Assembly (NCBI RefSeq): GCF_900115225.1
Contig: NZ_FOVR01000006.1
Coordinates: forward strand, 182,000 to 245,999
Length of the DNA stretch: 64,000 nucleotides
Source of the DNA: Cohaesibacter marisflavi
GTDB taxonomy: Bacteria; Pseudomonadota; Alphaproteobacteria; Rhizobiales; Cohaesibacteraceae
Direction of reading: 5' to 3'
Part shown: one piece after another, positions 36,837 to 46,372 of the stretch
Position numbering within the stretch: position 1 is the first letter of the stretch
How the letters are laid out: each line of letters begins with the position of its first letter
Made by a program: the position numbers and the translations under genes
The notes under the pieces: generated by a model
What the model was told of the DNA's origin: nothing
What the model saw: the letters and a program-made list of their open reading frames with translations, nothing else
The model's database searches: none

Positions 36837-37457
36837 ATGGCTAACTTTGAATTCAAAGCAGAACGCCGTGACCGGGTCGGTAAGGGGTCCGCTCGTGCAT
36901 TGCGTCGCGAAGGCAAGATCCCTGCCGTCATCTATGGCGACAAGAAAGATCCTATCTCCATCGCTATCCCTTACAAGGAAACCAACCTTCAGATCCATAA
37001 GGGCGGTTTCCTGACGCACATCGTGACCATCGATGTGGATGGTGACAAGATCCGCGCGATCCCTCGCGACTACCAGCTCGACGTCATCCGTGACTTCCCG
37101 ATGCATGTCGACTTCCTGCGTGTTTCACGCACCACCAGAATCACTGTTGGTGTTCCAGTTGAATTTATCAACGAAGAAGAATGCCCAGGCCTGAAACGCG
37201 GTGGCGCCCTCAACATCGTTCGTCGTGACGTCGAAGTTGAATGCCCGGCAACCGATATTCCGGAATCCTTCGTATTCGATCTGAAAGAAGCCGATCTTGG
37301 CGATTCGATCCACATTTCCGCAACGACCTTGCCGGAAGGTGTGAACCCGACCATTACCGATCGCGACTTCACCATCGCTACCATCGCAGCACCTGCTGGC
37401 TTCAACGAACCAGCTGAAGGTGAAGAAGAAGAAGGCGCTGAAGCAGAAGCTGAGTAA
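36837..37457 (+). CDS. rplY: 50S ribosomal protein L25/general stress protein Ctc
   Basis: 5S rRNA-binding large-subunit protein of the long Ctc type (206 aa): N-terminal L25 domain ([21 protein letters not shown], about 4-95) and the C-terminal TL5 domain, ending in an acidic tail of Glu and Ala. The ATG at 36837 follows CAGGAG; the frame upstream is leader sequence. First gene of rplY-pth-ychF. Confidence 0.96.
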   Translation: MANFEFKAERRDRVGKGSARALRREGKIPAVIYGDKKDPISIAIPYKETNLQIHKGGFLTHIVTIDVDGDKIRAIPRDYQLDVIRDFPMHVDFLRVSRTTRITVGVPVEFINEEECPGLKRGGALNIVRRDVEVECPATDIPESFVFDLKEADLGDSIHISATTLPEGVNPTITDRDFTIATIAAPAGFNEPAEGEEEEGAEAEAE

Positions 37458-37507
37458 TCGGCTCTGCGTTTCAGACCCCACAAGTTCAGGGTTCGGGAGG
37501 TTAATCC

Positions 37508-38275
37508 ATGTATCTGCTCGTCGGACTTGGCAATCCCGGACCCCAATATGCAGGAAACCGCCACAATATCGGTTTCATGGCAGTCGATGAGATTGCCCGC
37601 CAGCATAATTTCGGTCCATGGCGCCGCAAGTTTCAGGGTGAGGTCAGCGAAGGCCTTATCGGCTCGAATAAAGTCCTGCTCCTCAAGCCTACCACCTTCA
37701 TGAATGAATCCGGCCGTGCGATCTCGGAAGCCTGTCGCTTCTACAAGATCCCGCCTGAAGACGTCTATGTCTATCATGATGAGTTGGATCTCAACCCCGG
37801 CAAGGTGAAGGCCAAACTGGGCGGCGGCGTCGCCGGGCATAACGGCCTGCGCTCGACTGGTGCGCATATCGGCAACAATTTCCACCGCATCCGTCTGGGG
37901 ATCGGCCATCCGGGCCGGGAACGGGTCACCCAATGGGTGTTAGGCGATTTCGCCAAAGTGGACAGAGAGTGGCTGGAGCCAACACTCGACGCTCTGGCCT
38001 ACACAGCCCAGAGCCTCATCGAGAATGATCTGGGCCGCTTCATGACGGATTTCAACCAGAGGCTGGCCCCTCCCGTCAATGGCCACAAGAAAAGCAAGTC
38101 ACAATCCGCAAGCGCTGACACAAAGCCCTCCCAACCAGGCAGCAAGGCATCATCAAGCAGCTCGGATAAACCGAACAAGGGCAGCAACAGCGCCCGCTCC
38201 GACAAAAACGCGGAGCCCCCACGCAATGCGATGGCCGAAGCGCTGAAACAGCTGGTCACCAGAAACAAGGATTAA
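37508..38275 (+). CDS. pth: Peptidyl-tRNA hydrolase with disordered C-terminal extension
   Basis: Releases tRNA from prematurely dropped peptidyl-tRNA. The catalytic core (about 1-185) has [20 protein letters not shown] with His19, [29 protein letters not shown] and AGHNGLRS. Beyond it, about 65 residues are Ser/Lys/Asn/Pro-rich and low in complexity, then a short helix ([14 protein letters not shown]). Typical Pth is about 190 aa. It is 50 bp after rplY and 5 bp before ychF. Confidence 0.95.
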   Translation: MYLLVGLGNPGPQYAGNRHNIGFMAVDEIARQHNFGPWRRKFQGEVSEGLIGSNKVLLLKPTTFMNESGRAISEACRFYKIPPEDVYVYHDELDLNPGKVKAKLGGGVAGHNGLRSTGAHIGNNFHRIRLGIGHPGRERVTQWVLGDFAKVDREWLEPTLDALAYTAQSLIENDLGRFMTDFNQRLAPPVNGHKKSKSQSASADTKPSQPGSKASSSSSDKPNKGSNSARSDKNAEPPRNAMAEALKQLVTRNKD

Positions 38276-38280
38276 GAGCA

Positions 38281-39381
38281 ATGGGTTTTAAATGCGGTAT
38301 CGTGGGATTGCCAAATGTCGGCAAATCCACCCTGTTCAACGCGCTAACGAAAACCGCAGCGGCACAGGCAGCCAACTATCCCTTCTGCACCATTGAACCG
38401 AATACGGGCGATGTTGCCGTTCCGGATCCGCGCATGGATGCCATCGCAAAGATTGCCGGTTCCAAGGAAATCATCCCGACCCGCCTTACCTTTGTTGACA
38501 TCGCCGGTCTCGTGCGCGGTGCATCCAAGGGCGAAGGTCTGGGCAACCAGTTTCTGGCCAACATCCGCGAAGTGGACGCCATTGTGCATGTGCTGCGCTG
38601 CTTTGAAGATGAAGACATCACCCATGTGGAAGGCAAGATCGATCCGGTTACCGACGCTGAAACCGTTGAAACCGAGTTGATGATTTCTGACATGGAGAGC
38701 CTTGAGCGCCGTGTGGCCAACCTGCGCAAGCGCGGTCAGACCGGAGACAAAGACGCCAAGGCGCAAGCCGCCCTGATGGATCGCCTGCTTGAGCTGCTGC
38801 ATGATGGCAAACCGGGCCGTATGCTCGACATGGCCGACGATGAAGAACGAAAGGCCGTCAACGATCTCAACCTGCTGACGACAAAACCCGTCCTCTATAT
38901 CTGCAATGTGGATGAGGAAAGCGCTGGCACGGGCAATGAATTCTCCAAGGCTGTTGAAGCCATGGCAGAAAAACAGGGCGCAGGCGCCGTTGTCATCTCT
39001 GCAGCGATCGAGGCTGAAATCTCTCAGCTGGATGCAGAAGAACAGGAAGAATTCCTGGAAACGCTGGACCTGGAAGAGCCCGGTCTCGACCGCATGATCC
39101 GCGCCGGTTACGACCTGCTGCACCTCATCACCTATTTCACAGCTGGCCCGAAAGAAACCCGCGCCTGGACCATCACCAAAGGCTGCAAGGCCCCACAGGC
39201 CGCCGGTGTCATTCATACCGATTTCGAACGCGGCTTCATCCGCGCCCAGACCATCGCCTTTAATGACTATGTGACCCTTGGTGGCGAAACAGCGGCCAAA
39301 GAAGCTGGCAAAGCCCGCGACGAAGGCAAGGAATATATTGTGCAAGACGGCGACGTCATGCTCTTCAAGTTCAACACTTGA
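38281..39381 (+). CDS. ychF: Redox-regulated ATPase YchF
   Basis: Obg-family P-loop ATPase associated with ribosomes and stress control. The 366-aa protein contains [14 protein letters not shown] (P-loop at 9-16), [20 protein letters not shown] (switch II region), a coiled-coil insert, and the C-terminal TGS-like domain with [25 protein letters not shown] and [11 protein letters not shown]. The NVxE-type specificity motif reads CNVDEES, in keeping with ATP preference. Last gene of the operon, followed by a terminator. Confidence 0.97.
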   Translation: MGFKCGIVGLPNVGKSTLFNALTKTAAAQAANYPFCTIEPNTGDVAVPDPRMDAIAKIAGSKEIIPTRLTFVDIAGLVRGASKGEGLGNQFLANIREVDAIVHVLRCFEDEDITHVEGKIDPVTDAETVETELMISDMESLERRVANLRKRGQTGDKDAKAQAALMDRLLELLHDGKPGRMLDMADDEERKAVNDLNLLTTKPVLYICNVDEESAGTGNEFSKAVEAMAEKQGAGAVVISAAIEAEISQLDAEEQEEFLETLDLEEPGLDRMIRAGYDLLHLITYFTAGPKETRAWTITKGCKAPQAAGVIHTDFERGFIRAQTIAFNDYVTLGGETAAKEAGKARDEGKEYIVQDGDVMLFKFNT

Positions 39382-39401
39382 GGAACTGGAACAGCCAAAC
39401 A

Positions 39402-39432
39402 AAAAAGCCTGCCCATTCCGGGCAGGCTTTTT
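39402..39432. terminator. Bidirectional terminator after ychF
   Basis: Perfect stem AAAAAGCCTGCCC / GGGCAGGCTTTTT with a 5-nt loop between two converging genes. Confidence 0.92.
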
Positions 39433-39468
39433 ATGCGCTAGCAGTAACAAACTCTGATCAAAGCGGGC

Positions 39469-40029
39469 TTACTTGGCGTGCAGCTTGACCCAGTCGGCAA
39501 AGGCCGCAGCAAACTGCTTGAGGAAGTCCCGCGTACCGTCATTTGTCATCTGATCCTTATCGTCAAACAGACCACCGAATGCGCCGATATAGGCTTCTGG
39601 CTGCTGCATGGCAGGCATATCAAGGAAGGTCAGGGACTGGCGCAAGTGATGGTTGGCGCCAAAGCCGCCAATACCGCCCAGAGACCCAGATACGATACCC
39701 GCAGGTTTACCAGACCAGGAACTCTCGCCAGCAGGACGCGACCCGACATCAAGCGCATTCTTCAAGGCAGCAGGCACAGAACGGTTATACTCCGGTGTTA
39801 CAAACAAAACGCCATCGGCAGGCGCCAAAGACGCGCGGAAGGATTTCCATTCTTCGGGTGCATTTTCGCCATCCAGATCCGGATTATAGAAGGGCAATGA
39901 GCCCACTTCCACAAAACGGAAAGACAAGCTTTCCGGGGCCAGATTGACGATCGCATTAGCGACCTTGCGGTTGATGGAGTCTTTTCTCAAACTCCCCACG
40001 ATGACGGCAATATCATAACTATCTTTCAT
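39469..40029 (-). CDS. NADPH-dependent FMN reductase
   Basis: A 186-aa flavodoxin-fold reductase of the ChrR/YieF/azoreductase group, which reduces quinones, chromate or azo dyes with NAD(P)H. GSLRKDSINRKVANAI binds the FMN phosphate, and TPEYNRSVPAALKNALDVGS is the diagnostic motif. The ATG follows AGGAGAG. Single gene, convergent with ychF. Physiological substrate not readable. Confidence 0.92.
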   Translation of the reverse strand: MKDSYDIAVIVGSLRKDSINRKVANAIVNLAPESLSFRFVEVGSLPFYNPDLDGENAPEEWKSFRASLAPADGVLFVTPEYNRSVPAALKNALDVGSRPAGESSWSGKPAGIVSGSLGGIGGFGANHHLRQSLTFLDMPAMQQPEAYIGAFGGLFDDKDQMTNDGTRDFLKQFAAAFADWVKLHAK

Positions 40030-40272
40030 TGGGCTCTCCTGAAAATAATGAAATCAATGAAGGGAGCAGGCTGGATTTTCTTGCAAACCCCTTCGTCCCG
40101 ATCCCTTGTTGTTTTCCTTAAAATGGTATCATCCGATCAACGGTTCAAACCCGTATAAGTTCCGGTAGAGCCATAGTGTAAATGAAAATATTTCATTACG
40201 CCGCCAATGGACTTCTTTGGCAGCAACAAACGCTATGGCAGTCGTTAAGGAAAAGAAGAGGAGCCAGCGCCT

Positions 40273-40407
40273 ATGAGCAGGAGCAAGCCGCCTCTACCCA
40301 GCAAAATCTGTCCGGCATGCCTCAGGCCATTCAACTGGCGCAAGAAATGGGTGCGTTCCTGGCCGCAGGTTCTCTATTGCTCTGAGCGTTGCCGGCGGCA
40401 AAGATAG
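40273..40407 (+). CDS. DUF2256 zinc-ribbon-like small protein
   Basis: A 44-aa protein beginning [20 protein letters not shown], with the pairs CPAC and YCSERC and the core [18 protein letters not shown]. This is the DUF2256 family, short proteins with four metal-type cysteines, of unknown function. AGGAG lies 10 bp upstream. The longer frame overlapping it on the same strand (40182-40385) codes for nothing recognisable. Confidence 0.85.
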   Translation: MSRSKPPLPSKICPACLRPFNWRKKWVRSWPQVLYCSERCRRQR

Positions 40408-40450
40408 CGCAGGATCACGCGCACATAATGCAAAACAACCTGTATGCCCA

Positions 40451-41053
40451 TCAGCCAGCCCCGCCATAGGCATTCATGAACGCATCGACAGCTGCATCAA
40501 CCGCGAGATCGAAATCAAGCAATGGGGGACAACGATACATAATCGGCTCGGCAACTCCGCTTTCTAACAGCCCCTTTAGATGCAGGCTGACAATTTGGGC
40601 AGAAGGCCCCGAAATGGCCCCCTGCTGCATTTTGAGCGCCATAAAGTCTTCCACCTCACCCCAGCCACGTCCCTGACCGTTCTTATAAAGCAACTGAGAC
40701 AGCTTACCTTCGAAATCTTCAGAAACGGCGCTGCGAAAAAGCGCCATGGTTTCCTGATCGGTGATGAAGTCCAGATAGTCGCGTCCGAATTTTTTCAACT
40801 GACCCGCCAGATCATCATTGTCCCGGTCCTCGAAAATCCGGAATACAGCGGTTCCTTGATCATCCAATGACTGCATCAGCACGGCGGCAAACAATTCTTC
40901 CTTAGAACTGTAGTAACCATAAAGTGTAGCTTTTGACCCCCCAAGCTCCGCAGAAATCGCTGACATGCTGGCCCCATGATAGCCATTCTGGCCAAAGACT
41001 TTGGCAGCAACCTGCAGAATCTCGAGCCGTTTTTCATCTGTCTTAACGCGCAT
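40451..41053 (-). CDS. TetR family repressor of the adjacent efflux operon
   Basis: A 200-aa TetR-type regulator: helix-turn-helix at about 10-55 (ILQVAAKVFGQNGYHGASMS, ISAELGGSKATLYGYYSSKEELF), then a helical ligand domain with the AefR/TetR_C-like form. The ATG at 41053 follows AGGGAG; the GTG 24 bp upstream is a poorer start. Divergent from the outer-membrane factor gene with palindromic sites in between, so it most likely represses the pump and itself. Confidence 0.92.
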   Translation of the reverse strand: MRVKTDEKRLEILQVAAKVFGQNGYHGASMSAISAELGGSKATLYGYYSSKEELFAAVLMQSLDDQGTAVFRIFEDRDNDDLAGQLKKFGRDYLDFITDQETMALFRSAVSEDFEGKLSQLLYKNGQGRGWGEVEDFMALKMQQGAISGPSAQIVSLHLKGLLESGVAEPIMYRCPPLLDFDLAVDAAVDAFMNAYGGAG

Positions 41054-41081
41054 GCGACACTCCCTATAAGTGAACACAAGA

Positions 41082-41143
41082 GTACAGTTTTAGCTTGACG
41101 AGCGCAAGTGAAGAATATAACTAAAACGTACTGTACGGTTTTA
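41082..41143. promoter_or_regulatory. Predicted operator region of the TetR repressor
   Basis: Site 1, GTACAGTTTTAG at 41082-41093. Site 2, CTAAAACGTACTGTACGG at 41121-41138 followed by TTTTA; its core CGTACTGTACG is a perfect palindrome. The half-site GTAC(A/G)GTTTTA appears twice in direct orientation 51 bp apart, and CTAAAAC is its partner. The sites lie between the divergent starts at 41053 and 41177. Confidence 0.6.
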
Positions 41144-41176
41144 CCGCACCCTGAACCCAATTTGGATTTCCCAACT

Positions 41177-42622
41177 ATGTCGCATTTCAATCTGAACCAC
41201 CATCGCGCCACGCCAATGGCCCTGAGCATCCTCATTCTCTTGGCTGGCTGCGCCATTCCGCCAAAAGACACCCCGCTCACCGAGATGAAATCGGTTGAAA
41301 GCTATCAGACCGGAAAGTCGCTCCTTTCCAGCGCTGCCCAATGGCCATCTGACCATTGGTGGGAAGCCTATAAAGACAAACAGCTAAACCAGTTGATGAA
41401 GGAAGGCCTTTCGCAAGCCAACGATATTCGGCTGGCACAGGCGCGCCTCAAATTGGCGAAAGCCGCGACCGGCATGTCCAAGGCCGGCCTGCTTCCCAAT
41501 GTTGGTGCGCAGGCGTCTGTCGATCAGGAACGCCAGAGCTACCATTATCTGATGGATGAAGCATTCGTGCCTCAAGGCTGGAATGATGGCGGCATCGCGA
41601 CGCTCAACTTTAATTGGGAAATCGACTTTTGGGGCAAGAACCGGGCCGCACTGGCCGCCGCCAAGGGCGAACAGCAAGCAGCCGAAGCAGAGGCTGCAGC
41701 AGCGCGCCTTGCCGTCTCCTCCGGTATCGCACAGGCTTATGCGCAGTTAGCATCGCTTTATGCCAGCCGTGATGCAGCCTCCAGCGCCCTGCGTGTCCGC
41801 AACGACAGTCTCAAGCTGATGCAGTCCCGCTTCAATCAGCAGCTTGAAAATGAAAGCGCACTCGAAAGAGCCAAATCCAACCAGCAAAGCACGATCGCCC
41901 GCCTTGCTGCCATTGACGAGAATATCGCTCTGGCAAAGAACCAGATGGCAGCTCTTCTGGGCAAAGGACCGGACCGAGGATTGTCCATCAAACGTCCAAG
42001 GGTCAACGGCGGTCATTATTATGGCCTACCAAACCAGTTGCCGCTCGACCTTCTGGGACGCCGCCCGGATATTGTTGCCGCACGTCTGAGGGCAGAGGCA
42101 GCTGTCAAACGCGTAGATGAGGCCAAGGCTTCCTTCTACCCGAACGTCAACTTGACGGCGATGATTGGCCGACAGGCCCTTGGCCTAGACATGCTACATG
42201 CCGGAGACGCAACGCTCGGCTCCATCGGCCCGGCGGTTTCTCTGCCGATTCTGGACGGAGGACGCCTGCGGTCTGGTTTCATGAGATCCAAAGCCAGCCA
42301 GGAGATGGCGGTCGCGACATATGATCAGACGCTCACAAGAGCGCTCAAAGATGTTGCCGACGCCATGGTGAGCAAACGCCAGCTCTCCGTGCGCCTGAGA
42401 GCAACCCGCAATGCCGTGCAAGCGGCGCAAAATGCCTATGACATTGTCAAGAACCGCTATGAAGGCGGCCTTGCAACCTATCTTGAAGTCCTAGCCGCCG
42501 AGGACGCCATGATTGGCGCCCGCGGTGCCGCGGCTGCTCTGAGAGCGCGTAGTTTTGCGCTCGATATTCAGTTGGTCCGTGCTCTTGGTGGAGGCTTTCG
42601 TGACATGGAGAAAACCAAGTGA
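41177..42622 (+). CDS. Outer-membrane efflux lipoprotein, OprM/NodT family
   Basis: TolC-like outer-membrane channel of a tripartite pump, 481 aa. Lipobox LLAGC (Cys at about residue 24) makes it a lipoprotein. Family motifs: WWEAYKDKQLNQLM, LNFNWEIDFWGKNRAAL, LDLLGRRPDIVAARLRAEAA, VSLPILDGGRLRSG and YEGGLATYLEVLAAE. The ATG at 41177 was chosen over GTG at 41108 because the operator lies in between. Its stop overlaps the next gene's start. Confidence 0.93.
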   Translation: MSHFNLNHHRATPMALSILILLAGCAIPPKDTPLTEMKSVESYQTGKSLLSSAAQWPSDHWWEAYKDKQLNQLMKEGLSQANDIRLAQARLKLAKAATGMSKAGLLPNVGAQASVDQERQSYHYLMDEAFVPQGWNDGGIATLNFNWEIDFWGKNRAALAAAKGEQQAAEAEAAAARLAVSSGIAQAYAQLASLYASRDAASSALRVRNDSLKLMQSRFNQQLENESALERAKSNQQSTIARLAAIDENIALAKNQMAALLGKGPDRGLSIKRPRVNGGHYYGLPNQLPLDLLGRRPDIVAARLRAEAAVKRVDEAKASFYPNVNLTAMIGRQALGLDMLHAGDATLGSIGPAVSLPILDGGRLRSGFMRSKASQEMAVATYDQTLTRALKDVADAMVSKRQLSVRLRATRNAVQAAQNAYDIVKNRYEGGLATYLEVLAAEDAMIGARGAAAALRARSFALDIQLVRALGGGFRDMEKTK

Positions 42623-43797
42623 GTGACATGAAAAAAGTACCAACGGATGTAAAACTCGAGAACAAGATCGAAAAGATCTATGAGGATCGCGAGACAGAAA
42701 TGCCTGAAAAGAAAAGCAAACGCTGGCCCCTGTTTTTTGGCCTCTTCGTCGCTGTAGCGGCCCTTTCTGGCGCCTACTACGCCTATGACACGCTCTATGC
42801 GTCCAAGCATGCCATCACCGACAACGCCTATGTGGGCGCAGATATTGCAGGCATCACACCACTGATTGCCGCTCCGGTGAAGGAAGTACGCGTCAGCGAT
42901 ACCCAGCATGTCGCCAAAGGTGATATTCTGGTGGTGTTGGATGATACCGACGCCAAGCTGCATCTGGCACAGGCCGAAGCCGGCTATCAGCAGTCGCTGC
43001 GGGCCGTCAAGGCTCTGAACGCAACGGACAAGACCCTGCTCGCCCAGATCGAAGGCCGCAAGGCCGATCAGAAGCGCGCTGAAGCCCAACATGAAATGGC
43101 CGAGGCCAATTTCGCCAAGGCCAAGATCGACCTCGAACGCCGCCAGACTCTGGTCGAAAACGGCTCCGTCTCTGGCGATGAGCTGACCATGGCCGAAACC
43201 GCCTTCAAGAATGCCGAGGCCAATCTGGGAGCAGCAGAAGCGGCTCTCGAAGCGGCAAGCGCGGGACTTGAAGCCGCGGAAGGTCAGCAAATGGCCAACG
43301 CAGCCATGATCGAAGGTGCATCAGTGGAGAACAACCCCCAAGTGTTGGTCGCCAAGGCTCAACGAGATCAGGCTCAAGTCAATCTGGACCGCACGGTCAT
43401 TCGCGCACCGGTCGACGGTGTCGTGTCCATGCGCCGCGTGCAGGTCGGAGAACGGGTTCAGCCGGGCATGCGCCTGATGGTCGTCGTCCCCCTTGACGAG
43501 GTCTATGTCGATGCCAACTTCAAGGAAGTGCAATTGGAAAAGGTTGAGCCGGGCCAATCTGTGACCCTTCATTCCGACCTTTACGGCAGCGATGTCGAAT
43601 TTGAGGGCACCGTTGTGGGCTTCTCTGGCGGGACCGGCGCTGCCTTCTCCGCCGTCCCTGCCCAGAACGCCACCGGCAACTGGATCAAGGTGGTCCAACG
43701 CCTACCGGTCCGCATCGCACTTAATCCAGAACAACTGAAAGACCATCCCCTGGAAGTGGGCCTGTCCATGGAAGCCGACATTCATGTCGCTGAGTAG
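42619..43797 (+). CDS. HlyD/EmrA-type periplasmic adaptor of the efflux pump
   Basis: A 392-aa membrane-fusion protein: short cytoplasmic N-terminus, one membrane segment (about 37-58), biotinyl-lipoyl halves (TDNAYVGADIAGITPLIAAP and DRTVIRAPVDGVVSMRRVQ), a long alpha-helical hairpin and a beta-barrel (VYVDANFKEVQLEKVEPGQS). It links the MFS pump to the outer-membrane channel. GTG start at 42619 preceded by GGAG, overlapping the previous stop by 4 bp; ATG at 42628 is possible. Confidence 0.94.
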   Translation: MSDMKKVPTDVKLENKIEKIYEDRETEMPEKKSKRWPLFFGLFVAVAALSGAYYAYDTLYASKHAITDNAYVGADIAGITPLIAAPVKEVRVSDTQHVAKGDILVVLDDTDAKLHLAQAEAGYQQSLRAVKALNATDKTLLAQIEGRKADQKRAEAQHEMAEANFAKAKIDLERRQTLVENGSVSGDELTMAETAFKNAEANLGAAEAALEAASAGLEAAEGQQMANAAMIEGASVENNPQVLVAKAQRDQAQVNLDRTVIRAPVDGVVSMRRVQVGERVQPGMRLMVVVPLDEVYVDANFKEVQLEKVEPGQSVTLHSDLYGSDVEFEGTVVGFSGGTGAAFSAVPAQNATGNWIKVVQRLPVRIALNPEQLKDHPLEVGLSMEADIHVAE

Positions 43798-43820
43798 TCG
43801 GACATAAAGGACATAAAAAG

Positions 43821-45338
43821 ATGACGAACGATGACAGCAACAGCCGGCCCCTAACAGGGGCCAGCCTAATAATTGCTGCTCTGGCGATCGGCACAGGCAA
43901 CTTTCTTGTCGTGCTGGACAGCACGATTGCAAACGTATCGGTCCCAACGATTGCCGGATCTCTGGGTGTTTCCATGTCGCAAGGCACATGGGTCATCACC
44001 TCCTACGCGGTGGCGGAAGCCATCACTGTGCCTCTGACAGGCTGGTTGGCCATGAAGTTCGGTGCCGCCCGAACCTTCATTTTCTGCTTCTTTGCCTTTG
44101 CGCTGGTCTCCCTTTATTGCGGCATGGCCGGCTCGCTCAACACACTCATTCTCGGGCGCGTCATGCTCGGTCTGGTTGGCGGCCCCATCATGCCTCTCTC
44201 CCAGATGCTGCTGATGCGCATCTTCCCCAAGGAGAAAGCCACAGCGGCCTCGGTGCTCTGGGCGATGACGACCCTTATCGGCCCGATTGCAGGCCCTATT
44301 CTAGGTGGCATCATCTGCGATAGCTATGGCTGGCAGTGGATCTTCCATATCAAGGTGCCTGTAGCCATTATCGGAGGCCTGGTTGTCTGGGCCTTCCTCA
44401 GACATCAGCCAGACCCCAAAACCAAGGCGCGCATTGATGCCGTCGGCCTTGGGTTGCTGATCATCTGGGTCGGGGCTTTGGAAGTCATGCTCGAAGAAGG
44501 GCGAGACAAGGATTGGTTCTCCTCGCCGGAAATCTGCATCCTCGGAGCGATTGCCGTCATAGGCTTCCTCTCGTTCCTGATCTGGGAGTTGACCGATGAA
44601 AACCCCATCGTAGACTTGCGCATCTTCAGGCACAGGGGCTTTACGGCTGCCTCGGTGACCTTTGCCGGGGGCTTTGCCGCCTTCTTCGCCTCAGTGGTGA
44701 TCCTGCCTTTGTGGCTGCAGCAGAATATGGGCTACACCGCCACCTGGGCTGGCTATGCCACCGGCATCATGGGCATATTGGCCATGGTATCTGCACCCAT
44801 TGTTGGCAAGGTGGTCGAAGTGGTTGATGCCCGCATAATTCTCTCGACGGGCCTTTTGGGGCTTGGCGCGATGATGGCATGGCGCATGACTTTCAACAGT
44901 GATGTAACCTTCATGCAAATGGCGTGGCCAACGCTCTTCACTGGGCCATTCATGGTGATGTTCTTCGTCCCTGTCACAGGGCTGGCCTTGGCCACCGTGG
45001 AGCCCCATGAGCAAGCCAACGCCGCCGGGCTCTCCAACTTCATGCGAACGCTCGCAGGGGCCTTTGCCACGTCTCTGGTGCAGACCCAATGGCAGAATAC
45101 CGCACGCGTGAAGCAGAATGAGCTCGTTAACATGATGCCAAACACCGACCGGGTCATCAACGACATGATGCAAGGAGGGATGTCCCACGACGCAGCTGTC
45201 GGCAGCCTCAGCTACACGATCTACCATCAGAGTGTGCTGCTCTCGACGCTGGAAATGTTCGGCATCATAACCGTCGTCTTCGGCTTTGCCGCCCTGCTGC
45301 CATGGTTGGCTCCACGCGCCAACATTGTGCAACACTAG
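43821..45338 (+). CDS. MFS drug efflux permease, DHA2/EmrB type
   Basis: A 505-aa proton-driven exporter with 14 membrane segments. LDSTIANVSVPTIAGSLGVS is the DHA2 motif D1, GWLAMKFGAARTFI is motif A, and the motif C stretch WAMTTLIGPIAGPILGGIIC follows. Together with the adaptor and channel it forms a tripartite pump for hydrophobic toxic compounds. 23 bp after the adaptor gene, with a terminator after the stop. Confidence 0.95.
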   Translation: MTNDDSNSRPLTGASLIIAALAIGTGNFLVVLDSTIANVSVPTIAGSLGVSMSQGTWVITSYAVAEAITVPLTGWLAMKFGAARTFIFCFFAFALVSLYCGMAGSLNTLILGRVMLGLVGGPIMPLSQMLLMRIFPKEKATAASVLWAMTTLIGPIAGPILGGIICDSYGWQWIFHIKVPVAIIGGLVVWAFLRHQPDPKTKARIDAVGLGLLIIWVGALEVMLEEGRDKDWFSSPEICILGAIAVIGFLSFLIWELTDENPIVDLRIFRHRGFTAASVTFAGGFAAFFASVVILPLWLQQNMGYTATWAGYATGIMGILAMVSAPIVGKVVEVVDARIILSTGLLGLGAMMAWRMTFNSDVTFMQMAWPTLFTGPFMVMFFVPVTGLALATVEPHEQANAAGLSNFMRTLAGAFATSLVQTQWQNTARVKQNELVNMMPNTDRVINDMMQGGMSHDAAVGSLSYTIYHQSVLLSTLEMFGIITVVFGFAALLPWLAPRANIVQH

Positions 45339-45395
45339 AAAGCGCGGGTCGCGCCTTACGCCACTTCAAAGGGGATAGGCTCCGCGCAAAATAGC

Positions 45396-45434
45396 AAACG
45401 CCCGCTCCAGATACTGATCCGGGGCGGGCGTTTT
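45396..45434 (+). terminator. Terminator of the efflux operon
   Basis: AAACGCCCGC / GCGGGCGTTT arms with an 18-nt loop and a TTTTC end, 57 bp past the permease stop. Confidence 0.82.
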
Positions 45435-45499
45435 CATAGCAACCGGCACTACCTGAGACCCAAATCTCGGTAATATCCGGCGGGAATGACCCTATCTAT

Positions 45500-45703
45500 T
45501 CAGGCATCTGTCTTTTCAGACGCCGGGCAGCTATTGAACCCGATAAGGGTGTAAAGCGGGCAGAAGCGGAACAAACCGGTCGCCAGTGGAATGATTCCCA
45601 ACAGGCCCCACAGGGTTTGCGGTCCGATGAAGACGATCGCAAGCAAGACGATACCCACGATCACACGAATGATCCGATCGAGCTTTCCAACATTCACAGT
45701 CAT
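45500..45703 (-). CDS. DUF2892 inner-membrane protein
   Basis: A 67-aa protein with two membrane segments (VGKLDRIIRVIVGIVLLAIV and LWGLLGIIPLATGLFRF) and the CPLYTLIGFNSC ending of the DUF2892/YgaP-tail family, two cysteines included. Members often accompany sulfur-handling proteins, but here it stands alone. The ATG at 45703 follows AAGGAG; the upstream extension of the frame is not used. Confidence 0.85.
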   Translation of the reverse strand: MTVNVGKLDRIIRVIVGIVLLAIVFIGPQTLWGLLGIIPLATGLFRFCPLYTLIGFNSCPASEKTDA

Positions 45704-45826
45704 GATCTGACTCCTTTGTAGCAAGGATTGCATCTTACTCCCATATAAGCATTCACCCTAGGTAAAACACTTATATGCGATATTAAGTCACAGCGCAGAC
45801 TCCTGCGCACCGGCATAACAAAGCGA

Positions 45827-46372
45827 TCAGAGCCCTTCAAAGGCTACCAATGTATGCACATCAATACCGCGCTCTTTGAGCAGCGACACGCCGCCAAGGT
45901 CAGGAAGATCGATTACGAAAGCAGCCCCTTCAACCTGACCACCCACACTTTGCAAAAGCTCGCAAGCTGCCACAGCCGTGCCGCCGGTCGCAATCAGATC
46001 GTCAACGAGAAGCACCTTCTCTCCTGACGCAACCGCATCATCATGCATCTCGATCCGGTCGGTGCCATATTCCAGAGAATAATCCTGAGCAACCACCTTG
46101 CCGGGCAACTTGCCCTGCTTGCGGATGGGAACAAATCCCACGCCCAGATAATCCGCCATTGCACCTCCGAAAATGAAGCCGCGCGCTTCGATACCAACAA
46201 TCTTCTCTATGCCCTTATCAAGATAGGGTGCAGAAAGATCACGGATGGATTGCTTGAAGCCGTCAGCATGGGAAATGAGGCTGGTAATGTCTCTGAAGAT
46301 GATGCCTCGCTTGGGATAATCCGGAATGGATCGGATGAGGCTCTTGAGATCAAGTTTTTCGCTGCTTTGCAT
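45827..46372 (-). CDS. apt: Adenine phosphoribosyltransferase
   Basis: Purine salvage enzyme: adenine plus PRPP gives AMP. The 181-aa protein contains [53 protein letters not shown] and the PRPP loop [17 protein letters not shown]. Start at ATG 46372 with GGAG upstream. Separated by 300 bp from the LacI-type gene, so probably its own transcript. Confidence 0.97.
   Translation of the reverse strand: MQSSEKLDLKSLIRSIPDYPKRGIIFRDITSLISHADGFKQSIRDLSAPYLDKGIEKIVGIEARGFIFGGAMADYLGVGFVPIRKQGKLPGKVVAQDYSLEYGTDRIEMHDDAVASGEKVLLVDDLIATGGTAVAACELLQSVGGQVEGAAFVIDLPDLGGVSLLKERGIDVHTLVAFEGL

Noticed and set aside
38344..39450. 368-codon minus-strand frame opposite ychF
   Set aside because: Complete antisense overlap with an unmistakable YchF; composition (many Phe, His, Cys) is that of a shadow frame.
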